This document shows, piece by piece, positions 25,575-33,404 of a stretch of DNA of 64,000 nt. The stretch is from Pelagomonas calceolata (Eukaryota > Sar > Pelagophyceae > Pelagomonadales > Pelagomonadaceae). The notes below the pieces were generated by a model that saw only the letters and a list, made by a program, of their open reading frames with translations, ran no database searches and was not told where the DNA came from. The stretch covers positions 62,001-126,000 of the forward strand of contig CAKKNE010000006.1 in the NCBI GenBank assembly GCA_918797485.1, written 5' to 3'. Both the position numbers and the translations under genes were made by a program. Each line of letters begins with the position of its first letter. Within the stretch, counting starts at the first letter, position 1.

Positions 25575-28094
25575 ATGGCAGCCCTGACCCACGTGGGGAC
25601 GCGCACAGAGGCACCAACCCCACCACCACAGGAGCTCGATGATGAATTCAGCAGTGAAAGCGATCTCGAGGAGGGCCAGGATTACGTCCCACCGCCCCCG
25701 CTGCCGCCCTGGCCCCGCGGCGCGTCCACGAAGCCGCAGATGCCGCCGCGGCACAAAGCATTAGACAAGCTCAGGCTGGGCCACGCCCTCACGTCCTTTG
25801 AGGTCGTGCGAGCCTTGCTCGGCAACGACTTGTTGAGAGCGGTGCCGACGGACATCAAGAGAACGATGGAGTACTCCGGCGCCGAGATAAGGGTGGTGGG
25901 TCTGCTCTGGCGCGGCGGCGGCGACGAAGAAGAGGTGGACGACGAAGACGCCCTCAAGCCGGACGAATGGCTGCCGCGCGAGGTCCTGGCTTATCCACCT
26001 CTGCTGGAATTACCAAGGGAGCAAATAATGAGGATCAAGCACAAGTTGGATGCGCAGGCGAGGAGCGACGCCATCGAATTGGGGCGGGAGTACCCCGAGC
26101 CCGACGAAGATAATGAAGTAATAGAGAAGCTGCGGGCCGCGCGGCCGCCGGAAATTGTCAGAAAGAAGCATCCTGAGTTCGACACGGAGTTCGATCCGGT
26201 CAAGGTCGTGCGCCAGGCCGAGAAGGATCGGCTGGAGAAGATATCAAGAGAATATAGGGAGAAGGAGCGGTTCCTGCGACCGTCTCATGTAAAGGAGGAC
26301 GTCGTCGAGGCGATACAGCGCGTGGCCGCGCCGCGCAAGTCGCACGCCAAACCATTGCGACCGCCGCCGCCGCGGCCTCTGAAGAAGGAGTACCCCTTCC
26401 GCATCGGCCCGCCGGCCTTTTCGCGGACTCAGGCCATGCACGAGGACATATCGAAGCGGCCGGCGCCGTCGGGCGACCCCGCGGATGGATGGATCCAGGA
26501 GTTGTATGGAGAAGACGAGGAGCGTGTCCTGCGGCTCGCGGCGGGCGCGCCGGCAAATATAAAATTTGAGTGGAAGGACGGCGCGCTGGTTATTGTCGGG
26601 TTTGTGGACGAAGAGGCCGAGGCGCGCGCTCACAAAGCGGGCGGCGTCCTGGGGGCGCGATTGGCTTCGGTGAACGGCGTCTCCTTGCAAGGCCACGGCC
26701 GCGAGTCTGTGATGAGACGCATGCGGGATCTCGCCTCCGTCGCGCGGCGGCTCGGCTTCGCGGCGGCCGCGCCGTCGCAGTGGCACAAGCCTACTGGCGA
26801 AGCCGAGTCTACTGAAGAGTCGCCCGCGGCGGAGGCGTCGCAGTGGCACAAGCCTACTGGCGGGCCCTCGGAGACCGTGCCGGCGGGGCCGTCCGACGAA
26901 GAGCACAGGCCGCCGGCCGACGCGATTCCGGCGGGGCTCTTCGCGCGGCCGACCGCGCGGCCGCGGCTCTGCGTCCTCAAATATGTCGACGCCAATGCTA
27001 ATAAGAGAGACCTGCCCGCCAAGACCAAGGAGCGCACGAGGCGGTCCCACGAGAACGAGTACCGCTGTCTGCGGGATTTAGTACCACTACTTCTCGAGCA
27101 GTCGATCTACGCGCCGCGGGTCCTTGCCTGTGTGGAAATCAAAATCGCCGCGTCACCGCTCGACGGAGCCAGCGTGGCCACGTCGTCGCCGAGAAATGAC
27201 TTCGTGCAACCGACCCACTGGTTGATTTCCACACAGGTCCTGGCCGTGGAGTCCGACGGCGAAGGACGGTACCTCTTCGCGCTCGAGTACCTGTCCAAGC
27301 CGAACTTCGTCCAGGAAGCGTGCCTCACGGAGACGCAGGACTACCGCTGCCTCAAGTGGCTGGCACGCTTCCACGCGCTAGGCTATCGCCTGAAGCACGC
27401 GGGCTTCGACGGGCTCGGGTTGTGGGCCCTGGGCGGCCACACGTCACTTCGAGTGCGCCCGACGGGCGAAGAAAAAAAGCTCCCGAAGACCTACTCGCAG
27501 TGGCGCCTGGCGTTCGGCGCCGACGCGGAGTTCACGCCGCCCGCGGGCGACGTGGGGAAGCGCCTCGCGGCCGTCGCCCAGGACATCGATAACTGGCTGG
27601 CCGCGGCGCCGCGCACGTTAATCCACGGCGACCTCAAGGGGGGCAACATCTTCATGCGGAAGCACGATGCCTACGTCATTGACTGGCAGTGGTGCGGCTG
27701 GGGCTGCGGCGTCCACGATGTGGTCTATTACTTGGCAACCACCGCAAGTGACGAAACGGCGTCCGACTACGCGCACGCGCTCTGGCTTTACCATCACGCG
27801 TTGGTGAACGAGGTGGGTCCGGAGTTGAGGAAGGAGCGGCCCTGGCCCTTTCCAGACACGCATCGGTTGTTCATGCTCGCGCTGTTGGACTATATGCGCT
27901 GGGCCTGGTCCTATCGGCTCGTGGACGAAAATCCGTTCCTCTACCGCCAGCGGCAGAAGGGCGAGGCCGATACCAACTGCGGCGCGTACCGGCGGTCCTT
28001 CAAGCGGCTCAAGGTGCTTTGTGATTTGGCGGAGGCGTTCCTGCCGGGCGCGGAGAGTGGGGCTTTGGGGAAGTCGCTCATGGACGTGTTATAA
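25575..28094 (+). CDS. PDZ-like and aminoglycoside-phosphotransferase-type kinase fusion
   Basis: Exons 25575-27119 and 27237-28094 give 800 residues. The N-terminal 300 residues are charged and Pro-rich. At about 310-395, GALVIVGFVDEEAEARAHKA, then GARLASVNGVSLQGHGRES, looks like a degenerate PDZ fold. Two copies of SQWHKPTG follow (about 401 and 421). The C-terminal part (about 460-790) is a choline/aminoglycoside-kinase-like fold: a conserved Lys in VLKYVDANANKRD, the catalytic loop LIHGDLKGGNIFMRKH and the metal motif YVIDWQWCGWGCGVHDVVYY, as in EcKinase-like/DUF1679 proteins. It probably phosphorylates a small hydroxylated molecule. The stop lies only 8 bp from the next gene's stop. Confidence 0.75.
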   Translation: MAALTHVGTRTEAPTPPPQELDDEFSSESDLEEGQDYVPPPPLPPWPRGASTKPQMPPRHKALDKLRLGHALTSFEVVRALLGNDLLRAVPTDIKRTMEYSGAEIRVVGLLWRGGGDEEEVDDEDALKPDEWLPREVLAYPPLLELPREQIMRIKHKLDAQARSDAIELGREYPEPDEDNEVIEKLRAARPPEIVRKKHPEFDTEFDPVKVVRQAEKDRLEKISREYREKERFLRPSHVKEDVVEAIQRVAAPRKSHAKPLRPPPPRPLKKEYPFRIGPPAFSRTQAMHEDISKRPAPSGDPADGWIQELYGEDEERVLRLAAGAPANIKFEWKDGALVIVGFVDEEAEARAHKAGGVLGARLASVNGVSLQGHGRESVMRRMRDLASVARRLGFAAAAPSQWHKPTGEAESTEESPAAEASQWHKPTGGPSETVPAGPSDEEHRPPADAIPAGLFARPTARPRLCVLKYVDANANKRDLPAKTKERTRRSHENEYRCLRDLVPLLLEQSIYAPRVLACVEIKIAASPLDGASVATSSPRNDFVQPTHWLISTQVLAVESDGEGRYLFALEYLSKPNFVQEACLTETQDYRCLKWLARFHALGYRLKHAGFDGLGLWALGGHTSLRVRPTGEEKKLPKTYSQWRLAFGADAEFTPPAGDVGKRLAAVAQDIDNWLAAAPRTLIHGDLKGGNIFMRKHDAYVIDWQWCGWGCGVHDVVYYLATTASDETASDYAHALWLYHHALVNEVGPELRKERPWPFPDTHRLFMLALLDYMRWAWSYRLVDENPFLYRQRQKGEADTNCGAYRRSFKRLKVLCDLAEAFLPGAESGALGKSLMDVL
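26777..26859 (+). repeat. Two direct copies of a 23-bp coding repeat (SQWHKPTG)
   Basis: CAGTGGCACAAGCCTACTGG occurs twice, 60 bp apart, in phase, within the linker before the kinase domain. The codons are identical, so the duplication is recent or the DNA itself is constrained. Confidence 0.7.
27120..27236 (+). mobile_element. Introner element, CTGTGTGG family, 117 nt, in kinase fusion gene
   Basis: The element is bounded by CTGTGTGGAAATCAA and TTGATTTCCACACAG, perfect 15-bp inverted termini. Flanks GTCCTTGC and GTCCTGGC are a 7-of-8 target duplication; the first gives the GT donor. The intron is 39 codons long and open, so an unspliced reading shows an extra CVEIKI...HWLIST segment inside the kinase domain; removal restores YAPRVLAVESDGEG. 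It lies in the opposite orientation to the copies at 24845 and 46983. Confidence 0.92.
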
Positions 28095-28102
28095 TGTATG
28101 TG

Positions 28103-28786
28103 TTAACTGAGTAGCCCTGGTCGTCGCCGCGGCTCGTAGTCTGGGTCGTCAGGCCCGGCCAGGCGATTCATCCGGCGCGCCTTGCGCACGAGCTCGAGGC
28201 GGAAGCCCTTGTTCGTCAGGCACCGTGGTCGCCGTTCCTTGAGCAGGCGGACGATCTCGATCAAATTATTGATGCCGTCGTCGAGCAATAGCGCGGCGGC
28301 GATGGCCGCCGAACGATTCGCGCCGACGTCGCTGTGAATCAGAAATACCGCGCCCCGTGTTCGTCCGGCACACACGTGCGAGCGAATTTTGCCGTACCAC
28401 TTGTCCGAAAGTATTGGAAACGATGCTCGGTCCTCCGCCTCAATGCCCACATACTGGATGCTTTCCGAGTTGGGTCCGAGCGGACACCACGGCTCGCAGA
28501 TGTTGACGAGGTCCGTGATGCCTCGCGAGTTCGCGGCTAGGACGTCCATCGCCGCGCTGCGGCCGCCGATCCACAAATCAGTCGTCAGTTGCGCGGCGTC
28601 GGAGCTATTCTCGCCCGTTGGCGCCTCGAGAATTGCGGCCAGACGCCTCATCCACCGGTCCTCCACCTCGTCCGCCGGTGTGACGCCCTCGTCGTCGGAG
28701 CGGTGTTCATCGATTGCGGGGACGGCGCGTGGTGCGCCGCTAGCCTCGCGTGCTGCTACCGCTAACTGGACCAGGTTGTGGGGCAT
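28103..28786 (-). CDS. Dual-specificity phosphatase fold, catalytic Cys replaced by Ser
   Basis: 227 residues from the ATG at 28786. A DSP-type fold: TTDLWIGGRSAAMDVLAA, GITDLVNICEP, then IEAEDRASFPIL and the P-loop region VFLIHSDVGANRSAAIAAAL. In active enzymes the loop is HCxxGxxR-S/T; here it reads HSDVGANRS, with the Cys replaced by Ser (codon near 28332). The Arg and the following Ser are kept. This predicts a phosphate-binding but inactive protein, as in STYX-type pseudophosphatases. A longer ORF continues 5' but without ATG. Confidence 0.75.
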   Translation of the reverse strand: MPHNLVQLAVAAREASGAPRAVPAIDEHRSDDEGVTPADEVEDRWMRRLAAILEAPTGENSSDAAQLTTDLWIGGRSAAMDVLAANSRGITDLVNICEPWCPLGPNSESIQYVGIEAEDRASFPILSDKWYGKIRSHVCAGRTRGAVFLIHSDVGANRSAAIAAALLLDDGINNLIEIVRLLKERRPRCLTNKGFRLELVRKARRMNRLAGPDDPDYEPRRRPGLLS

Positions 28787-29005
28787 GGTTTGTGGGCTCG
28801 ACTGCGTGTCGATTCGAGACGCTTGCCGATAGCTCGACGCGTACGCTGCCCTGCCAGTTGACAGTGGCTTTGTTGACAACACACGAACTGGTGCAAATTT
28901 TGGAGTTGGGCTGCCCCGCTGTACTGTAGCGATGCCACGCGGGCTGAATAACGCCACAGGCAGGGAACTGCGCTACAATAACGACGAAACGCCGGCTGCC
29001 CGTTT

Positions 29006-29029
29006 GCTAGTGTCTTACAGCACGCTAGC
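29006..29029. promoter_or_regulatory. GCTAG palindromic element between divergent genes
   Basis: GCTAGTGTCTTAC, AGCA, CGCTAGC, between the pseudophosphatase gene (start 28786) and the SthA-like gene (start 29271). The rest of the 28787-29270 spacer shows nothing else. Confidence 0.7.
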
Positions 29030-29270
29030 GGCAGCTCGTGCGCGAGCTAAATCTTGGCCCGCACTGGCCTGCGGCATTCTACGATATTGAGCGCCTCCTT
29101 GACGGCACACGTCCATCCTACAGCAGCACCGGACAGGGGTGCAATCCTTAGCATCGTTCAGCCACTGCTCTCACTGCCCTCAACTTGACACCATCGCCGC
29201 GACACGCCGCATCAGTGGTTGAACGAATCAATTTCGTGCGCGGCTACCGTGCTAATCCCGGTAGGCGGCG

Positions 29271-31025
29271 ATGACCGCACTCGTCGCGCTGCTGCTAGCG
29301 CTCCCGGCCAGAGCCCTCGACCTCGCCATCGTCGGCGCGGGACCAGTGGGCACCAGCGCAGCGCTGCGCGCCGCGGAGCTGGGCAAATCCGTCGCGTTGA
29401 TCGATGCGCCGGAGTTCTCCGGAGCCTTGTCCGCGGCGGACGGCGAGGACCTGTCGTTCGGCGCGCCGTCGGGCCTGTTCTCCAAGGCCCTGCGCGACAC
29501 GGCGAAGAAGTTCTCCGTCGAGACGCTGCGGCAGATGGGTTTGGACGATACTTCGATATGGGACCAGATAAAGTTTTCCTGCGCGTCGCTCGCCCGAGCG
29601 AACGCGCGCGCGGCCTTCCTGGACGTCGAGAGCGCCGGCGTCGAGTATATAAGGGGAAAGGCCGTCTTAGCGGACGGCGGCCAGACGGTCTGCATCGATA
29701 ATCAACGGAAGCTCTCGCCGGACAACATTTTGCTGTGCACCGGGTCGCGGCCGTTCCGAATTCCAGGGATCCCCTTCGACGGTAAGCGCATCTTCGAATC
29801 AGATAGCATAAACACGCTGACCTACCTCCCCAAGAGCATCGCCATCACCGGTTCCGGCATCGTCGCCATCGAGTTCGCGCAGATCTTCGCGAGTTTAGGG
29901 GCTGAGGTCACGCTCATTGTGCGAGATCAGAATCCAGCTCGAGCTTTATCGAAGATCGGGTTGGACAAGGACATCGCCGCCGCAGTCCTGGCCGATCTAA
30001 AGGCGAAGCGCATCCGCACGGTAAAGGGCGCGGAGGCCGTGGCATTTGAGGTGCCCGAAAGGCCGCGGCCCGTCGTTGTTAAATTACAAGCCCCCGGCGG
30101 CGGCCCCGTCAAGGGTTCCGTTCAAGAGTTGAGAGTGGACGCCTACCTCGCCGCGGTGGGGCGGAAGCCCAATACCGACAACCTGGCGCGACGCGGTGCT
30201 GAATCATCGCGTCGACCCCCACGCCATCGACGCGTTCTCATCTCAGTTGATTTCCCACGCAGGGCCTCGAGGAGGCCGGCATCGAACTCGATGAATATGG
30301 AGACATCACCGTGGACGGCACGCTGCGCTGCCGCACGGCGCAGCACTCGATTTATGCCGCTGGAGATGTTGTAGGAAGACCATTCTTGGCATCTACGGGC
30401 GCCGCACAGGCCGTCGCGGCGGTGGGCGCGATGTTCTCGACGGTGGGCGACTACTGCTCGCTCGACGAGGGGCTGGGCGCGACGGGCGCGCGCTACGACC
30501 CGGCGTCGCTGGCATCGAACCCCTTCCAGTTCCCGGTAGGGCTCTGGTCCACGCCGGAGGTCGCCTACTTCGGCCTGTCGAAGAAGCAGGCCGATTCCAT
30601 AGGGTACGAGGCCGACGAGGGCCTGGCGCTCTACAAGCAGTGTTTACGAGGCGTTGTGTTCGCGCCAGAGGGCCTGCTGAAACTAGTTTTTGAGAAGGGG
30701 TCCGGGAGGATCCTGGGCGTGCACATTGTGGGGGCCAGTGCACAAATCAACTTTCGCGGCATGCACCCGACTCACTTGGTTGATTTGCGCACAGGTCGGC
30801 GCCGACGCCTGCGAGCTAATCCACTACGGTATGGAACTGGTGCGCGCGGAGCGCACGATCCAGTCCGTGCTGGAAGCGACGTACTCGGCCGTGACCTTCC
30901 ACGAGCTCTACACGGTGGCGGCGCGCGCGGGCATGGATCCCAAAGGGGGCCGGGCGCGGCGACGGGCAGCGGGCGCTGCCTGGGCCTCGCGGCGGATAGC
31001 CCTCAAACAGGGGACGTTCAATTAA
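29271..31025 (+). CDS. SthA-like flavoprotein (pyridine nucleotide oxidoreductase) without redox Cys pair
   Basis: Three exons (29271-30185, 30263-30727, 30795-31025) give 536 residues. An N-terminal signal-like segment (MTALVALLLALPARAL) runs directly into the FAD Rossmann motif IVGAGPVGTSAA. A second Rossmann motif (AITGSGIVAIEFAQIF) binds NAD(P)H. Then come AAVGRKPNT, the second FAD motif YAAGDVVGRPFLAS, and a C-terminal dimerisation domain ending SVLEATYSAVTFHELY. The active-site disulfide CxxxxC of lipoamide/glutathione reductases is missing; this region reads FGAPSGLFSKALRD, like the G-T-I-P-S-K-A-L-R of soluble transhydrogenase SthA. The likely reaction is hydride transfer between NADH and NADPH, perhaps in an organelle. 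Both introns are introner-derived. Confidence 0.82.
30186..30262 (+). mobile_element. Eroded introner element, 77 nt, likely GC-AG intron
   Basis: The right end AGTTGATTTCCCACGCAG matches the family terminus with two changes, and the interior has CATCGCGTCGACCCC and CACGCCATCGACGCG. The only junction that keeps the frame (TDNL joined to GLEEAGIELD) places the donor at GCGCGACG, that is, a GC-AG intron. The left terminus and target duplication are no longer recognisable. Confidence 0.65.
30728..30794 (+). mobile_element. Introner element, CAGTGCAC family, 67 nt, in SthA-like gene
   Basis: The element runs from CAGTGCACAAATCAACTTTC to TTGATTTGCGCACAG. Flanks GTGGGGGC and GTCGGCGC match at 6 of 8 positions, and the left one gives the GT donor. 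Splicing joins GVHI to VGADACEL in phase 0; the unspliced reading leaves the family sequence. Confidence 0.88.
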
Positions 31026-31066
31026 GAGATAAATTGTGTCAATTCTATATTTACCCGCGACGCGAC

Positions 31067-33076
31067 CTACGCCAGCTTGGAGACCTCCTTGCGCTTGTAC
31101 CACGGGATGCCGTCGTGGACGTCGTAGATCTCCTGCGTCATGTGGATGAGGTAGAGCGCGACGTGAATCGGGATCAGGTACGGCCTCGCGGCGCCGACTT
31201 GCGGCACGACGTGCAGACCCAGCAAAGCGACGACCTGGCCGAGGATCATGGGGTGCGGCAGCACGTTGTAGGGGAATTTGGTCACGAACTTGTAGTCCGC
31301 CTTGACCACGCCCAGCTCGATGCCGAAGTAGGTTCCGTCGACGCCGAGCGCCGCAGTCGCGCACAGGCTGACAAAGTAGCCAGCGATGATCAGAACCAGA
31401 GAGTCGGGCCGGAAGCAGGGCACCGGCTCGCACGTCGTCTCCTTCCACAGCGGCGACGCGTATAAAGCGAATAATTGCATGAGAGCAATTGATTTAAATA
31501 GCAACACGTCCCGCTTGAACGCGCCGAACGCCACGCCTTTGCGGACGTAGTACGTACAGATATATCTCAGGTAATGGAGGTACTGCGTCCCGTACAGGAA
31601 GACGTCGTAGGACGTCACCGACGACAATAAGGCCAACGCCGCGTAGAAGCACACGTTGCCGAAGCCCACGTACTTCTCGACGGCGTTGTAGGCCACGGTG
31701 GTACCGTTCACACCTAAGTCGGCCACGAACTTCTCAAATTTCGACTGGGGCGCGATCGTGGCCAGAAAGAGCGCGCGGAACGCCTCGTTGTACTTGGTAG
31801 ACAACCAATGTAAAGGCTTGCCGCAGCACCACCACAGCCCTCGCGGCGCGACGGCGTAGTGCAGCTTGAGGATCATGCGCCATTTTTGGGTGGGGTCCTG
31901 CTTGAGGGCTTCGACGTTGTCCGGGTGCCAGGCGCCGCCGGGCTTCGTCGAGATGAAATGCGACTCGCGGTGGAAGTCGAACCCGAGAATATCACCTTCG
32001 ACGGCCTGGCAGTCCGCGTGGGCGTTGGGAAAGTGCGTTTCATAGCCCGCGACGTTCGCGTCCATGGCTACGATACACCGGAACACCGACGCAAACGGAA
32101 AGAAGCAGTACGGCCCGTCGACGTGCTCCGTGAAGAACACGTCGTCCGAATTCTTGCTGGACTCGTCGCGGCGGCACGGGGCGCTTACGTAGAGCTCGTT
32201 CATGCCCCTTACGGGTTCCAGCGCGTAGCCCGCCTTGCTGAACTTGGTCCTAAATAAGTCGTCGACGACCTTGCCCGTCGCTAACCTCTCGAAGGCCTTG
32301 AGCGTAGGCTCGTCGAGATCCGACATCCACCAGTGCGACGTCATGTCGTGGTTCGGACCCTTCTGGACGCACCAGGTACGGCACGCTTTCAGGTCTCTCA
32401 CGTCCTCTGGGGACGTGAATTTGCCCTGTAACAGACGGCTCTTGGCCGGCAGGAAGGGTAGGCCAGGCAGCGAGTCCGAGTCTATCGACAGGTTGCCCCA
32501 CGCCACCAACAGAGCGGGTAAGAGCGTACAGACAGCTTGGATCGTGGACGACGCCGACTCCACAGTTAACGGGAGCAGGTACACGACGTGCTCGAAGAAC
32601 ATCGAGATCATGTCCGTAGCCTGGACATCTGCAGCGCCCCAGCTGTTGGCTTGGAGCGTCTCTTCTCCATAGATGATATGAGCTAAGTCCTGCAAGCCGT
32701 AGCCCAGCACAACGAGTACGACGGACGCCGCCCAGCCCAGGTCGAGCCGCAACGACACTATGGAGACGACGAAGAGCACGCAGGCGCACTTCGCCGCCAG
32801 CAGATTCGGCACGTCCGTCGCGAAGAGGGCGACGGCGTAGGCGAGCCAGACGCTCGCGGCCGTGGCGCGCGCAACATTTGCTCTCTGTTTGTCCTTGCTC
32901 AGGGAGACGCAGCCTCGGATAATGAGACCGGCGGTGCCGAGGAGACCGAGCAACAGCGTGAACGCGTGCGCGTTACAGTTGCCAGGCAACTGGTGGTACT
33001 GCGCGAACTTGGCGTGGACCGCGGCGTAGGAGCCGGGCGCGTGTTCGACCGCGGGTGGTGCGCGTTTGCCGAACAT
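31067..33076 (-). CDS. Membrane fusion protein: Mpo1-like, dioxygenase-like and phospholipid methyltransferase parts
   Basis: 669 residues from the ATG at 33076, no intron. The N-terminus (about 18-180) has FAQYHQLPGNCNAHAFTLLL, recalling Mpo1/DUF962 (YH...N...H), with several membrane helices. The middle (about 235-420) is soluble and contains HVDGPYCFFPF and a later FDFHRESHF, an HxD...H arrangement as in 2-oxoglutarate/Fe(II) oxygenases; this is a guess from motif spacing. The C-terminus (about 480-665) is a class-II phospholipid methyltransferase: TYFGIELGVV, then TKFPYNVLPHPMILGQVVAL, and a final HMTQEIYDVHD. The last part could methylate phosphatidylethanolamine in the ER. It ends 41 bp from the convergent SthA-like gene. 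Confidence 0.65.
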   Translation of the reverse strand: MFGKRAPPAVEHAPGSYAAVHAKFAQYHQLPGNCNAHAFTLLLGLLGTAGLIIRGCVSLSKDKQRANVARATAASVWLAYAVALFATDVPNLLAAKCACVLFVVSIVSLRLDLGWAASVVLVVLGYGLQDLAHIIYGEETLQANSWGAADVQATDMISMFFEHVVYLLPLTVESASSTIQAVCTLLPALLVAWGNLSIDSDSLPGLPFLPAKSRLLQGKFTSPEDVRDLKACRTWCVQKGPNHDMTSHWWMSDLDEPTLKAFERLATGKVVDDLFRTKFSKAGYALEPVRGMNELYVSAPCRRDESSKNSDDVFFTEHVDGPYCFFPFASVFRCIVAMDANVAGYETHFPNAHADCQAVEGDILGFDFHRESHFISTKPGGAWHPDNVEALKQDPTQKWRMILKLHYAVAPRGLWWCCGKPLHWLSTKYNEAFRALFLATIAPQSKFEKFVADLGVNGTTVAYNAVEKYVGFGNVCFYAALALLSSVTSYDVFLYGTQYLHYLRYICTYYVRKGVAFGAFKRDVLLFKSIALMQLFALYASPLWKETTCEPVPCFRPDSLVLIIAGYFVSLCATAALGVDGTYFGIELGVVKADYKFVTKFPYNVLPHPMILGQVVALLGLHVVPQVGAARPYLIPIHVALYLIHMTQEIYDVHDGIPWYKRKEVSKLA

Positions 33077-33404
33077 GGCTGCCGCGGCGTGTGGATTGGC
33101 TGGCCAGCAGAGGGTTTCCACAGGTAGTTGTGTGGCCGTAACAGACGAGCTCGCAGTGCGAGAGCGATTCAAATGAGAACTGTGGAGGCCTTGAGGCTAC
33201 AGAAACAGCCTTCACGACTCCTCTGCGCTCGCCTACGCTGAGGATAGCGCTCGACACAGTCGAGCTGGCCGCTAGTACCTTTTTCTATCTAGAGAGTTTA
33301 CGCTAGAAATTTCCTGCGATGCAGGGCAAGCCCTCGCCGCCCGCCAGGCACCGTAACATGATGATGTAGTAAAACTTCTTACCGGCGGCAGCACGCGGGG
33401 AAAC
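33077..33404. other. Intergenic spacer
   Basis: The 5' region of the methyltransferase fusion. Only a half copy of the GCTAG element (CCGCTAGTACC near 33268) is visible. No RNA gene recognised. Confidence 0.4.
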
